Positions 1-8,856 of a stretch of 64,000 bases of DNA are shown here, one piece after another (positions within the stretch are counted from its first letter, which is position 1; every line of letters begins with the position of its first letter). The notes beneath the pieces were generated by a model, which did no database searches, was not told the origin of the DNA, and saw only the letters and a list, made by a program, of their open reading frames with translations. The stretch covers positions 1 through 64,000 of the forward strand of contig NZ_JOBF01000009.1 in assembly GCF_000718635.1 (NCBI RefSeq), written 5' to 3'. Made by a program: the position numbers and the translations under genes. The stretch comes from Streptomyces varsoviensis (GTDB lineage: Bacteria > Actinomycetota > Actinomycetes > Streptomycetales > Streptomycetaceae).

Positions 1-222
1 CCAGCCGGCAGGCAGCGAACCGGCGCCCGCCCGGCCCCCTCCCCCGCCGCTGCCAGCGCTTTGGACCCGGAGGGTCCGAGACGAAACCCGCGCTGGCCCA
101 CCGGCAATACCGCCCCACCCAGCGACGATCAGTGACGTCCGCCCCGCCCGACCCGCAGACAGCGAGCCAACCCCAACCCGATCCCCACCCTCGCTGGCAT
201 GAACCTCAAGCCGCAACGCACC

Positions 223-585
223 CTAGGCGGGCGCGCCGGGCCCGCCGCGATCGAGGTCGCCCTCCTCCTCGGTGTCCTCGTGCGTGCCGTCGTCTTCCGG
301 TTCTTCGGGTACGGGCAGCCGGCCGCCCCTGCTGGTCGCGACGCGCAGCGCGTCGTGTAGCGACTCGGACAACCTCGTGCCGAGGAAGTGGAGTTCGATC
401 GCGGACGTGTGGCGGTTCCTGAGCATGTCCTTCGCGAACGCCAGGAGTTGGACTCCGGTGGCGAGTTGCTGTTCCTCGATCTGGTCGGCGAGGCGCGAGA
501 CGCGGCCCGTGCCGCTCTGCGACTTGAGGTAGCACGGTTTCCCGCGCTCGTCTGACCATGGCAGCAGCCGCAGGGTGTCGTTCAC
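223..585 (-). CDS. Hypothetical protein beside WhiJ-like regulator
   Basis: This predicts a 120-residue protein from a GTG start. No family is recognised. The first ~90 residues look globular, with helical segments such as RLADQIEEQQLATGVQLLAF. The last ~30 are acidic and low in complexity (EEPEDDGTHEDTEEEGD). There is no signal peptide or membrane segment. It diverges from the HTH/DUF397 pair at 892-1930. Small soluble proteins or RsbW-like ATPases often occupy this slot next to WhiJ-like regulators, so a role in the same switch is possible but is inference only. Codon use supports coding on this strand. The first ~220 bases of the window hold no gene that I can support. Confidence 0.62.
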   Translation of the reverse strand: MNDTLRLLPWSDERGKPCYLKSQSGTGRVSRLADQIEEQQLATGVQLLAFAKDMLRNRHTSAIELHFLGTRLSESLHDALRVATSRGGRLPVPEEPEDDGTHEDTEEEGDLDRGGPGAPA

Positions 586-704
586 CGGGCCACCGCCATG
601 GCGCTGCGCGCGCTGTGAGGGTACGGGCGCGGGCCCGTCGGCGAGTGGTAGCCGCGGGCGATACCGTGGTGCATGTCGTCAACTCCGTGTGTTTGATGGC
701 CACA

Positions 705-739
705 CCCCCGGGCCGTTGCCGCGGTCGCGGGGGTTTTCT
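705..739 (+). terminator. Hairpin with T-run upstream of HTH gene
   Basis: CCCCCG (705-710) pairs with CGGGGG (728-733), with further inner pairing, and is followed by TTTTCT. This is an intrinsic-terminator shape lying ~155 bases before the start of the HTH gene and reading in the same direction. It could be an attenuator or the end of an unseen short transcript. The rest of the 586-891 gap shows no gene. Confidence 0.4.
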
Positions 740-891
740 CGCACATGACATTCGAATACCGCGAGATTTCGCCCCGGCTGTCGGAGCGGTGTGGTACCAC
801 CATTCCTGAAAGCTCCCTTTGAGCGCACGCTCTGCGCGTCACCAATTGCCCAGCGTGGACACCGAGTTGAAGCGAAGAAAGGTTCGACTTG

Positions 892-1731
892 ATGGAGTTG
901 AACGACGAATACGGCAAGCTCAGCCCACGTGTCAGGCTTGGTCGCCGGTTGCGGCGACTGCGGGAGCGCAGGGGGCTTTCCCTGCGACAGCTCTCCGACG
1001 AAGTGGGCGGGTACTCGCACAGTTATCTCGGTCGGGTGGAACTGGGGGAACAGCTTCCCTCGGAAGCTCTCGTGAACGTGCTGGACGAGTTCTTCGACAC
1101 GGACGACGCGCTGGCCGAACTGCTGGATTTGGCGCACGACAAGCTAATTCCTGACTACAGCCGGAAGGTAGTGAATCAGGAACCAGAGGCTGAGCGCATT
1201 CAGGTTTTCAGCAGCAGTTTCGTGCCTGCGCTCTTGCAGGCAGAGGCTTACACGCGGGAGATGTTCCGCAAGGCTCTTCTGCGGGAAACCGACGCTCAAC
1301 TCGAAGAGCGGGTGGCCACTCGCATGCGGCGGCAGCGAATCCTGGAACGGGAGAACCCGCCCTACTATTGGGGCATCATGGACGAAGCCGCTCTTGCGCG
1401 CACAATTGGCGACACGGGGTGCATGTCCGGGCAACTCCAACACCTACTGGAGATTGGTGTTCGGCATCATGTCACGGTGCAGGTGCTGCCGTTCTCCAAG
1501 GGGGCATACCCCGCCATGGGGGGAAGCCTGATCCTGCACACGATGCCGAACGGCGCGACTGTGGGCTCAGTCGAGAGCTTCGCCTCCGGAGAACTGATCG
1601 AGGAACCGAAGAGAGCGCTGGAGCTGGTGCGAAAGTTTGATGTTGTACGCTCCATGGCCCTCTCCGGGGAAGACTCGCTCGATCTGATCCGCAGCTACTT
1701 GAAGGAGTATGAAGGTGACGATGATTCCTGA
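892..1731 (+). CDS. WhiJ-like XRE regulator (HTH + DUF5753)
   Basis: A 279-residue DNA-binding regulator of the large Streptomyces family related to WhiJ. An N-terminal Cro/XRE helix-turn-helix (about residues 15-70: RLGRRLRRLRERRGLSLRQL, then SHSYLGRVELGEQLPS) is followed by a DUF5753 domain (about 95-270) with typical segments such as QAEAYTREMFRKA, YYWGIMDEAAL and VTVQVLPFSKGAYP. The start is ATG 892, preceded by AAAGG. It overlaps the DUF397 gene downstream. Family members are known to act with their DUF397 partner in developmental or antibiotic control; the target here is unknown. A similar pair lies at 61963-63038. Confidence 0.93.
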   Translation: MELNDEYGKLSPRVRLGRRLRRLRERRGLSLRQLSDEVGGYSHSYLGRVELGEQLPSEALVNVLDEFFDTDDALAELLDLAHDKLIPDYSRKVVNQEPEAERIQVFSSSFVPALLQAEAYTREMFRKALLRETDAQLEERVATRMRRQRILERENPPYYWGIMDEAALARTIGDTGCMSGQLQHLLEIGVRHHVTVQVLPFSKGAYPAMGGSLILHTMPNGATVGSVESFASGELIEEPKRALELVRKFDVVRSMALSGEDSLDLIRSYLKEYEGDDDS

Positions 1732-1930
1732 TGCATCGGCTCTGCCCGACTGGCGTAAGTCGAGCTACAGCGAGAATGCAGAAGGCGCTTGCATCGAGGT
1801 TTCGGACGGCTACCCCGCCGGCGTCCCGGTCCGTGACTCCAAGAACCCCCACGGTCCTGCGGTCATCTTCGAGCCGACCGCATGGTCGTCCTTCCTCGCC
1901 GCCGTCAAGGGCGGTGGCTTCGCCGCTTGA
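1715..1930 (+). CDS. DUF397 small protein, partner of HTH regulator
   Basis: A DUF397 protein of about 71 residues with the family signature WRKSSYSENAEGACIEV, then PVRDSKNPHGPAVIF and W..F..AVK. These proteins typically accompany WhiJ-like regulators and are thought to antagonise or modulate them. The gene overlaps the end of the upstream HTH gene, so the two are translationally coupled. GTG 1715 is chosen because AAGGAG (1702-1707) lies 7 bases upstream; ATG 1709 is too close to that site and ATG 1721 is also possible. Confidence 0.9.
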   Translation: MTMIPDASALPDWRKSSYSENAEGACIEVSDGYPAGVPVRDSKNPHGPAVIFEPTAWSSFLAAVKGGGFAA

Positions 1931-1942
1931 GCGAGGCTGGGA

Positions 1943-1971
1943 GCCCGTACCGAAACCGCCTCGGTACGGGC
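1943..1971. terminator. Bidirectional terminator hairpin
   Basis: A perfect 10-bp stem, GCCCGTACCG (1943-1952) with CGGTACGGGC (1962-1971), has a 9-base loop. It lies exactly between the convergent DUF397 and glgB genes, so it probably ends both transcripts. Confidence 0.75.
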
Positions 1972-1982
1972 CCCCGCTCGTA

Positions 1983-4697
1983 CTACACCGGCCGCAGCCA
2001 CACCGTGGCCAGCGGCGGGAGCACCGGCAGGATGCTGGTGCGGTGGCCGTGGGAGGGGACGGACTCGGCCTTGAGGGGGTCCGGGTTGGAGACGCCGCTG
2101 CCGCCGTAGCGGGTGGCGTCGGTGTTGAGGGCCTCGTGCCAGACGGTGAAGCCGTTTGGCACGCCGAGGCGGTATTCGTGGCGGACGACGGGGGAGAAGT
2201 TGGAGACGGCGAGCAGGGGGCCGCCGTCCGCGTCGTAGCGGAGGAAGGCGAAGACGTTGTCCTCGCTGGCCTCGCCGTCGATCCAGGCGAACCCCTCCGG
2301 CTCGGTGTCGCGCTGCCACAGCGCCGGTGTGGCGGCGTAGGTGTGGTTGAGGTCGCGGACGAGGTCGCGTACGCCTCGGTGGTCGGGTTCGGCGGAGTAC
2401 GAGGGGTCGAGGAGCCACCAGTCGGGGCCGTGGCCCTCGGACCATTCCGCGCCCTGGGCGAACTCCTGGCCCATGAAGAGGAGTTGCTTTCCGGGGTGGG
2501 CCCACATGTAGCCCAAGTACGCGCGGTGGTTGGCGCGCTGCTGCCACCAGTCGCCCGGCATCTTCGCGGCCAAGGAGCGCTTGCCGTGGACGACCTCGTC
2601 GTGGGAGATCGGCAGGACGTAGTTCTCGCTGTAGGCGTAGACCATCGAGAACGTCATCTCGTGATGGTGGTACTTGCGGTGCACCGGCTCCTTGGCCATG
2701 TACTCCAGGGAGTCGTGCATCCACCCCATGTTCCACTTCAGGCCGAAGCCGAGGCCGCCGAAGCCGCTGGGGCCGACGTGGTGGGTGGCGCGGGTGACGC
2801 CGTCCCAGGCGGTGGACTCCTCTGCCACTGTGACGACGCCGGGGCAGCGGCGGTAGACGGTGGCGTTCATCTCCTGGAGGAACGCGACGGCGTCCAGGTT
2901 CTCCCGGCCCCCATTGGCGTTGGGGGACCATTCGCCGGGTTCGCGGGAGTAGTCGAGGTAGAGCATGGAGGCGACGGCGTCCACGCGCAGGCCGTCGATG
3001 TGGAACTCCTCGCACCAGTACACGGCGTTGGCGACGAGGAAGTTACGGACTTCCTTGCGGCCGTAGTCGAACTCCAGGGTTCCCCAGTCGGGGTGCGCGG
3101 CCCGTGCCGGGTCCTCGTGCTCGTACAGCGTGCGGCCGTCGAACTCGGCGAGCGCCCAGTCGTCCTTGGGGAAGTGTGCCGGCACCCAGTCGACGAGGAC
3201 GCCGATGCCGGCCCGGTGCAGGGCGTCGATGAGGAACTTGAAGTCGTCGGGGGTGCCGAGGCGGGCCGTCGGCGCGTAGAAGCCCGTGACCTGGTAGCCC
3301 CACGAGCCGCCGAAGGGGTGCTCGGCGACCGGCATCAGCTCTACGTGCGTGAAACCCAAGTCGGCTACGTACGCGGGGAGTTGTTCCGCTAGCTGACGGT
3401 ACGTCAAGCCCGGGCGCCAGGAGGGGAGGTGGAGTTCGTAGATGGACAGGGGCGAGGAGTGCACGGCGCGGCCCGCGCGGTGGATGAGCCACGCCTCGTC
3501 CCGCCACGTGTGGTGCGAGCTGTGCACGATGGACGCGTTGGCGGGCGGCGCCTCCGTCTGGCGGGCCATCGGGTCGGCGCGCAGCGTGTGCGTACCGTCC
3601 GGGCGTGTGATCTCGAACTTGTAGAGCGCGCCCTCGCCGACGCCGGGCAGGAACAGTTCCCAGACGCCGGTGCCGCCGAGCGAGCGCATGGGGGTGGCGG
3701 TGCCGTCCCAGTAGGTGAAGTCCCCGACGACGCGTACGCCGCGCGCGTTCGGCGCCCAGACGGTGAACCGCGTGCCGGTCACGCCCTGCCACGTCATCGG
3801 CTGCGCGCCGAGCGCCCGCCACAGCTCCTCGTGGCGGCCCTCGCCGACCAGATGCAGATCGAGATCACCGAGCGCGGGCAGGAAGCGGTACGGGTCGTGG
3901 ACCTCCACCTCGTTGTCCTCGTACGTGACCAGCAGCCGGTAGTCCGGAATGTCCCGCAGCGGCAGCAGCCCCGCGAACACCCCGTCGCCCTCGTCGATCA
4001 GGTCCGCCCGCAACCCCCTGGCCGTCACGGCCACTTCGCGCGCGTACGGGCGCAGCGCCCGGAACACGACGCCGCCGCGCACGGGGTGCGCGCCGAGCAG
4101 GGCGTGCGGATCGTGGTACGAGCCGTCGAGCAGGCGGGCCCGCTCGCCGGGGTCGAGCGGGGGAGCGGGACGTACGCCGCGACTGTTGTGACTGGTGCCG
4201 TTATTGCCGTTATTGCCGTTGTTGCCGTTGGTGATGGCGGGGGCCGGGGCGGGGGCCGTTTCGGCCTCCGGCTCCGCCTGCACCTCTGGCTCCGCCCCCC
4301 GCTCCGGCCGGGGGGCGCGGGGCGTCGGCGGCGCGTTGTACGAGGAACGGCGCGGCTGGGGCGGTTCCGGCTGGACCGGGCCTGGCCGGGCCGGTTCCGG
4401 TCGGACCGATTCCGGCTGGGCCGGTGGGGTGGGCTCCGCCTCCTGGGCGCGCTCCTCGGCGCCGTCCGCTTCCGGCAGCGGCACCTCCTCGACGGGCGCG
4501 CGCGTACGGCCGGGAAGCCGCGGCAGTCCGCCCGGCTCGGGGGCGGGCGGGGCCTCCGACGCGGGCGGGGCTTCCGGAGCGGGTCGCCCCTGGCGCGGCG
4601 TGGCCGGGAGGAACGTGGCGGGCACCTCCGGGGGCGCCGGCGGGCCCGAGCGGTCGTCCGCGTGCGGCGGGCGGTTGGTCGGCGGACGTGCGGTCAC
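1983..4697 (-). CDS. glgB: 1,4-alpha-glucan branching enzyme GlgB
   Basis: This 904-residue GH13 enzyme introduces alpha-1,6 branches into linear alpha-glucan in the cytoplasm, the last step of the GlgE pathway. After residue ~190 the order is GBE N-terminal module ([20 protein letters not shown]), CBM48-like module ([19 protein letters not shown]), catalytic barrel ([20 protein letters not shown], nucleophile Asp in [12 protein letters not shown], acid/base Glu in [20 protein letters not shown]) and a C-terminal all-beta domain. The GTG start follows AGGAGG. The first ~190 residues are a Pro/Glu/Ala-rich, apparently disordered extension with an Asn/Gly repeat at residues 157-167. Streptomyces GlgB proteins do have N-terminal extensions, but this one is long. 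It lies downstream of the maltokinase gene. Confidence 0.97.
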   Translation of the reverse strand: MTARPPTNRPPHADDRSGPPAPPEVPATFLPATPRQGRPAPEAPPASEAPPAPEPGGLPRLPGRTRAPVEEVPLPEADGAEERAQEAEPTPPAQPESVRPEPARPGPVQPEPPQPRRSSYNAPPTPRAPRPERGAEPEVQAEPEAETAPAPAPAITNGNNGNNGNNGTSHNSRGVRPAPPLDPGERARLLDGSYHDPHALLGAHPVRGGVVFRALRPYAREVAVTARGLRADLIDEGDGVFAGLLPLRDIPDYRLLVTYEDNEVEVHDPYRFLPALGDLDLHLVGEGRHEELWRALGAQPMTWQGVTGTRFTVWAPNARGVRVVGDFTYWDGTATPMRSLGGTGVWELFLPGVGEGALYKFEITRPDGTHTLRADPMARQTEAPPANASIVHSSHHTWRDEAWLIHRAGRAVHSSPLSIYELHLPSWRPGLTYRQLAEQLPAYVADLGFTHVELMPVAEHPFGGSWGYQVTGFYAPTARLGTPDDFKFLIDALHRAGIGVLVDWVPAHFPKDDWALAEFDGRTLYEHEDPARAAHPDWGTLEFDYGRKEVRNFLVANAVYWCEEFHIDGLRVDAVASMLYLDYSREPGEWSPNANGGRENLDAVAFLQEMNATVYRRCPGVVTVAEESTAWDGVTRATHHVGPSGFGGLGFGLKWNMGWMHDSLEYMAKEPVHRKYHHHEMTFSMVYAYSENYVLPISHDEVVHGKRSLAAKMPGDWWQQRANHRAYLGYMWAHPGKQLLFMGQEFAQGAEWSEGHGPDWWLLDPSYSAEPDHRGVRDLVRDLNHTYAATPALWQRDTEPEGFAWIDGEASEDNVFAFLRYDADGGPLLAVSNFSPVVRHEYRLGVPNGFTVWHEALNTDATRYGGSGVSNPDPLKAESVPSHGHRTSILPVLPPLATVWLRPV
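4196..4231. repeat. 9-bp tandem repeat inside glgB
   Basis: Four copies of a TTATTGCCG-like unit encode the (Asn-Gly-Asn)n stretch in the disordered N-terminal extension of GlgB. The stretch is AT-rich compared with its surroundings. Confidence 0.75.
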
Positions 4698-4789
4698 GGT
4701 CTGGTCCTCCTCAAAGCCCCGGCACCGTTGCCGGGGGACGAATCAGTGCTGCGTCGTCGTGCGTCCGGTACGAGTTCCCGCCTCCCCGG

Positions 4790-4935
4790 ACCCAAGCCTG
4801 AAAGCGGGCCCCGGCCCGTTCCCCGGCCCCGGCCCGTTCCCCGGCCCGTTCTCAGGCCCCGGCCCGTCCCCCGGCCTGAGCACGACGCCCGTCGCGCGGG
4901 CCCTGAGTACGCCGCCCGCCGCGCGGGCCCCCGGG
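4790..4935. repeat. GGCCCCGGCCCGTT-type repeats between pep2 and glgB
   Basis: The 245-base gap between the maltokinase and glgB genes is filled with short imperfect repeats of CCCCGGCCCGTTC (about 4810-4870), then two copies of a CGCGCGGGCCC unit. No gene is seen here. glgB probably has its own ribosome site only, with transcription coming from upstream. Confidence 0.6.
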
Positions 4936-4942
4936 CGTCGTC

Positions 4943-6472
4943 TCACGCCGGCCCCCCGTCCGGCAGCTCGCCCCCGTGCGCCCCGGCCGCCAGGCGGCGG
5001 ATCGCGGACATCGGGACGGGGAGCCAGTCGGGGCGGTGCCGGGCCTCGTACAGGACCTCGTAGACGGCCTTGTCGGTGACGTACGCGCGGAGGAGGGCGG
5101 GGTCCTCGCGGGGGTCGGTGCCGGTGGTGGCGGCGTAGCCGTCGCAGTAGGCGGTGCGGGCGCGCTCGGACCAGGCGCCGGACGTGGCGTGGCCGACGGC
5201 GGCGGCGTAGTCGAAGGAGCGGAGCATGCCCGCGAGGTCGCGGGCGACGGGCTGCGGGCGGCGGCGCTCCGCGAGCGGGCGGGCGGGTTCGCCCTCGAAG
5301 TCGATGAGGGACCAGCGGCTGTCGGCGGCCGTCCGCAGCGTCTGGCCGAGGTGCAGGTCGCCGTGGATGCGCTGGGCGGTCCAGGTGCGGCCGGCGCGTC
5401 CGAGCAGGGCCATGGACTCGTACGCGGCGTGCAGCGCGGGGCCGTACGGGCGCAGCGCGGGCACGGCGGCGGCGGTCGCCTCCAGCCGCTCGGTCATCGC
5501 GACGGCGAGGTGTTCGAGCTGCGGGCGGCGCAGCGTGACGGTGGGGAGCGTGTCGGCGAGCGCGAGGTGCACCTCGGCGGTGGCGTGCCCGAGGGCCCGC
5601 GCGGAGGCGGCGAAGTCGGCGCTCAGGGAGAGGGAGTTGAGGGCGAGCTGCCAGCCGTCGGCGGAGGAGGCGAGGTAGTTCTGGAGGACGCCGAGCGTCA
5701 TCGGCTCCGCGGCCGGCTCGGGGGACACGGCTTCGTACCAGGCGACGGGCGCGGGCACCCGCGAGCATTTGGCGCGGGCCAGCGCGAGGGGCAGTTCGAG
5801 GTCCGGGTTGGCGCCGGGGCAGACGCGCCGGAAGAGCTTGAGGATGTACGTCTCGCCGTACACGACCGAGGTGTTGGACTGCTCTGCCGTCACCAGACGG
5901 GGCGTCAGGTCGGGGTCGATGAGGGCGCCCGGGGTGTGGGTGAAGCGCAGCGGACCGAGCCGGCCCGGTGTGCGCAGGCGCTCCAGCAGTACGGCCGACA
6001 GGCGGGCGTCGGCCAGTGCCTCGTACACGGTCAGGCCGTGCAGCGGCCCCTGCGCCGGGCGGCCGATGAGCGCGGGCGCGAGGTGCGGCGGCAGCGTCTG
6101 GCGGACGCCGAGCAGGAGTTGGTAGCAGTCGGCGGCGTCGGCGGGCTCCGGCTGCGCGCCGGACTGCTGGGCCCGTACGAGCAGGTGGAGCAGGCCGGGT
6201 GAGGTGCCGTGGGGCGGGCTGGGCAGCAGCTCGGTGACGGCGACGGGGGTGAACCCCGTGATGGGGCGGCCCTTCCCCGCGAACCAGCGCTGCCTGGGCA
6301 GCCACTCCGCGAGCAGCGGCACGAGCGAGGCGAGCAGCCCGGCGTCCCCCGCGGCGGCCTGGACCGGTCGCCCGGCGGCCGCGGCGGCCGCGGCGGCGGC
6401 AGCGGTGGCCGCGGTGGCCGCCGGGCTGCCTCCGCTGCTCGCCTTGGCGCGGGCCGAGAATCCTTCCGGCAT
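4943..6472 (-). CDS. pep2: Maltokinase Pep2 (Mak)
   Basis: A 509-residue ATP-dependent maltokinase making maltose-1-phosphate, the substrate of GlgE. It has the aminoglycoside-phosphotransferase-like fold: an N-terminal cap (LLAEWLPRQRWFAGKGRPI), ATP-lobe elements (NTSVVYGETYILKLFRRV), catalytic loop QRIHGDLHLGQTL and metal site LIDFEGEPARPL, ending VLYEARHRPDWLPVPMSAIR. The start MPEGFSARAK at 6472 is chosen because AAGGA lies about 9 bases upstream; an upstream in-frame start at 6577 is less likely. Residues ~15-40 contain a run of about ten alanines, a local repeat expansion. In related genomes treS lies directly upstream; here about 3.7 kb separates them. Confidence 0.95.
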   Translation of the reverse strand: MPEGFSARAKASSGGSPAATAATAAAAAAAAAAGRPVQAAAGDAGLLASLVPLLAEWLPRQRWFAGKGRPITGFTPVAVTELLPSPPHGTSPGLLHLLVRAQQSGAQPEPADAADCYQLLLGVRQTLPPHLAPALIGRPAQGPLHGLTVYEALADARLSAVLLERLRTPGRLGPLRFTHTPGALIDPDLTPRLVTAEQSNTSVVYGETYILKLFRRVCPGANPDLELPLALARAKCSRVPAPVAWYEAVSPEPAAEPMTLGVLQNYLASSADGWQLALNSLSLSADFAASARALGHATAEVHLALADTLPTVTLRRPQLEHLAVAMTERLEATAAAVPALRPYGPALHAAYESMALLGRAGRTWTAQRIHGDLHLGQTLRTAADSRWSLIDFEGEPARPLAERRRPQPVARDLAGMLRSFDYAAAVGHATSGAWSERARTAYCDGYAATTGTDPREDPALLRAYVTDKAVYEVLYEARHRPDWLPVPMSAIRRLAAGAHGGELPDGGPA

Positions 6473-6802
6473 GACGTCGCGTCCTTTCCCCGGGCACACG
6501 ACAGTTAGGGCGAAGTGTCCCGGATTGCGGCAGTGACTGTGCGGCGGTGCGGGACGTGTCGGCCGAGGATCGTCCATACGGTCAGCCCGTACGACCGGGT
6601 CGAACAGCCGAGACGCTGTCCGGTCCGTACGGCGAGTGGGGCGGACGCGATCCGGGAAGCCCGGCCCGTTCGGTAATAGGGAGACTTCCCAGGGGCGGGT
6701 GGTGAAAACTCCAACACGCGCCGGGGGCGCGCGCGGGCGCGACCTCCCCGCCGCCGAGCCCTGGCCTGGCGGCTGGCGGCAGGAGAGGGCTGGGCTCCAG
6801 CC

Positions 6803-6874
6803 CGGCGGCCGGCAGGGGTTAGGCGTCGGGCTTTGGGTCGGCGGCCGGCAGGGGTTTGACGTTGGGCCTTGGGC
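6803..6874. repeat. 36-bp tandem duplication
   Basis: Two copies of a 36-bp unit lie end to end. Their first 18 bases (CGGCGGCCGGCAGGGGTT) are identical at 6803 and 6839, and the second halves have diverged. They lie in the 460-base gap between pep2 and the YczE-like gene, next to the left edge of the block that splits the glg operon. No gene is seen in the gap. Confidence 0.75.
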
Positions 6875-6934
6875 CCGCCGCCGCCGCGGCCCGCCGCCGA
6901 GCCCCCGCAGGGCCCCGGACTCGGTCTGCTGGGG

Positions 6935-7585
6935 TCACCCCGGAGTGTCGGGAGCGGGTTGGGCGCCTCGGGGGCCGTCATCGCCGTTTCCCGAGGCCGG
7001 CAGGGTCAGTTTGGGGAGGGTGTAGCCGACCAGGGGGCCTATGCCGGCGGCGAAGGCGACGGTGGCGATGCCTACGGTGCCGCCCAGGAGCCAGCCGACG
7101 GTGAGTACGGTCACCTCGATGCCGGCGCGGGCCGCGATCAGCGGGATGCCGCGGCGTACGAGGCCGGTCATCAGGCCGTCGCGGGGGCCCGGGCCCCAGC
7201 CGGCGCCGACGTACAGGCCCGTGGCGACGGCGACGCCGGTCACGGCCACGGCCACGTACGCGACGCGCCCGGCCAGGGAGCCCGGGGTGGGGAACCAGGC
7301 GATTCCCAGGTCCACGAACGGGCCCACTACCAGCGCGTTCGCGGCCGTGCCCAGGCCGGGCCGCTGGCGCAGCGGTATCCAAAGGACCAGCAGGGCTAGC
7401 GAAATGGCGACGGTGGTCTCGCCCAGCGTGAGACCGGTGGCCCGCGCGACACCTTGCCCGAACACGGTCCACGGGTCGGTGCCGAGGTGGGCTTGGACCA
7501 GTACCGCCTGGCTCAGCCCGTACAGCGCCAGACCCACCGCGACCCGCAGTGAGCGCTGCCCGGGGCGGTCGTCAAGGCGCGCCAT
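6935..7585 (-). CDS. YczE/YitT-like integral membrane protein
   Basis: A 216-residue membrane protein with about five hydrophobic helices. It has segments typical of the YczE/YyaS family: GLALYGLSQAVLVQAHLGTD near the N-terminus, GPFVDLGIAWFP and YVGAGWGPGPRDGLMTGL. The function of this family is not settled; transport or regulation of a transporter is usually proposed. The start overlaps the end of the upstream TetR gene by 14 bases, so the two form an operon and the TetR protein probably controls this gene. The pair belongs to the block that separates treS from pep2. Confidence 0.88.
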   Translation of the reverse strand: MARLDDRPGQRSLRVAVGLALYGLSQAVLVQAHLGTDPWTVFGQGVARATGLTLGETTVAISLALLVLWIPLRQRPGLGTAANALVVGPFVDLGIAWFPTPGSLAGRVAYVAVAVTGVAVATGLYVGAGWGPGPRDGLMTGLVRRGIPLIAARAGIEVTVLTVGWLLGGTVGIATVAFAAGIGPLVGYTLPKLTLPASGNGDDGPRGAQPAPDTPG

Positions 7586-8159
7586 GGCCGTGAGCGGCAG
7601 ACGTCAGGAGGGCGTCGGCGGCGCGCGCCGCCGCGGTCGTGGCCGCGCCCGCCTCACCCGGGCCGTGTACGAGGACCCGCGCGGCGACCCCGTCGATCAA
7701 CAGGAGGAGCTGCGAGGCGAGTTCGTCGGGGCGGTCGTACCCGGCCTCCGCGCACAGCTCCCGCAACACCCCCAGCAGCCACAGTTTCTCTCCTCGTACG
7801 GCGGCGGTCACCGCCTCGTCCGCGGGGGACTCGGCGGCGGCGTTGAGGAAGGCGCAGCCCCGGCCGTTGGCGTGCTCGTACAGGGTCGCGAGCCAGTCGA
7901 ACACGGCGGTCAGGCGCGGTGTTCCGGGCTCCACGTCCGCCAGGTGGGCGGCGAGGTCGGCCGCGATGCGCCGCTGTCGCGCCTCCAGCGCTCCGGCCGC
8001 GAGCGCCGACTTGGAGGCGAAGTGCGCGTATACGGTCGGCTTGGTCGCCTTGGCCGCTCGGGCGACGGTGTCGATGTTCGTCCTGGTGATGCCCCGCTCG
8101 TAGAAGACCTGCTCCGCGGCGGCCAGCAGACGGGCGCGCGAGGTCGTGTTCCGTTGCAT
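7572..8159 (-). CDS. TetR-family repressor controlling YczE-like gene
   Basis: A 195-residue TetR regulator. The N-terminal HTH is clear: RLLAAAEQVFYERGITRTNI, then AKATKPTVYAHFASKSAL. The C-terminal ligand domain resembles those of multidrug and stress repressors. A 22-bp palindrome begins 3 bases upstream of the start codon, so autoregulation is likely. No good Shine-Dalgarno site precedes the ATG, so translation may be leaderless or weak. The gene overlaps the YczE-like membrane gene downstream, its most likely target. Confidence 0.93.
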   Translation of the reverse strand: MQRNTTSRARLLAAAEQVFYERGITRTNIDTVARAAKATKPTVYAHFASKSALAAGALEARQRRIAADLAAHLADVEPGTPRLTAVFDWLATLYEHANGRGCAFLNAAAESPADEAVTAAVRGEKLWLLGVLRELCAEAGYDRPDELASQLLLLIDGVAARVLVHGPGEAGAATTAAARAADALLTSAAHGHGAP

Positions 8160-8162
8160 TAT

Positions 8163-8184
8163 TTTAACTTACCAGATAGTTAAA
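8163..8184. promoter_or_regulatory. Palindromic TetR operator candidate
   Basis: TTTAACT and AGTTAAA arms are separated by 8 bases (22 bp overall), in an AT-rich island just upstream of the TetR gene at 7572-8159. The size and position fit an autoregulatory TetR operator overlapping the promoter. Confidence 0.72.
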
Positions 8185-8240
8185 TTAAGCGCCCGCAGAC
8201 CGAATCGGCCGGGAGGGGCGGGCTGGCCGATGGGTACGAG

Positions 8241-8798
8241 CTATCGGAGCGCCGCCGCCACCAAACCGCGGATCTCCTGCTCCGACACGGTTCCCCCCGT
8301 CACCAGACGATCGAAGACCAACCCGTCCACACAGGTCAGCAGCGTGACGGTACGGCCGTCGGGGTCCGCGACGCCGCGCGCCGCCAGGAAGTCGCGGGCG
8401 GCGTGACGCGCGGCGTTCGGGCGCGGCGTGAGGATCTCCCGCAGCTCGGGGTGGTGCACGCTCTCCAGCGCGCAGGCGTAGCGCGCGAGGGAGCGCCGTC
8501 GTCCTTCCCCCGTGGTCCGCCGCTCGATGAAGGCGGCGATCCCGGCGACCAGTTCCTCGGTGCCGCGCGGCGCCGGCGCCTGTTCCCCGATCGCCTGGAG
8601 CTCCGCCTGGTCGAGGGCGACCAGGCGCCGGACCAGCGCGGTGAGCAGTGCCTGGCGGGTGCGGTAGTAGGCGGACGTGGTGCCGGCGGGCAGGTTCGCG
8701 GCCCGATCCACCGCGCGGTGGGTCAGTCCCCGCATCCCGGCCTCGGCGAGCACGCCGATGGCCGTGTCGGCGAGGACGGTACGTCGATCGGTGGGCAT
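8241..8798 (-). CDS. TetR-family repressor beside monooxygenase
   Basis: A 185-residue TetR regulator with N-terminal HTH (AGMRGLTHRAVDRAANLPAG, then TTSAYYRTRQALLTALVRRL) and a C-terminal domain of the TetR_C_17 type. It diverges from the FAD monooxygenase at 8900. The shared promoter region carries a perfect palindrome and extra half-sites, so this protein probably represses both its own gene and the monooxygenase, which may clear the inducing compound. Confidence 0.92.
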   Translation of the reverse strand: MPTDRRTVLADTAIGVLAEAGMRGLTHRAVDRAANLPAGTTSAYYRTRQALLTALVRRLVALDQAELQAIGEQAPAPRGTEELVAGIAAFIERRTTGEGRRRSLARYACALESVHHPELREILTPRPNAARHAARDFLAARGVADPDGRTVTLLTCVDGLVFDRLVTGGTVSEQEIRGLVAAALR

Positions 8799-8805
8799 CG
8801 CCCTT

Positions 8806-8824
8806 TTCTACACCTGCTTCTACA
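8806..8824. promoter_or_regulatory. Two direct TTCTACA half-sites
   Basis: TTCTACA occurs at 8806-8812 and again at 8818-8824, 12 bases apart. It matches the half-site of the perfect palindrome at 8857-8874. The pair lies just upstream of the TetR start at 8798 and may be a weaker operator for it. Confidence 0.5.
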
Positions 8825-8856
8825 GCCGCGGGGGAGCGAGTACGCTTGTGCTGCGT

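Noticed and set aside
1731..3392. Long plus-strand frame opposite glgB.
   Set aside because: The translation has no known motif and is Val/Gly-biased, typical of the complement of GC-rich coding DNA.
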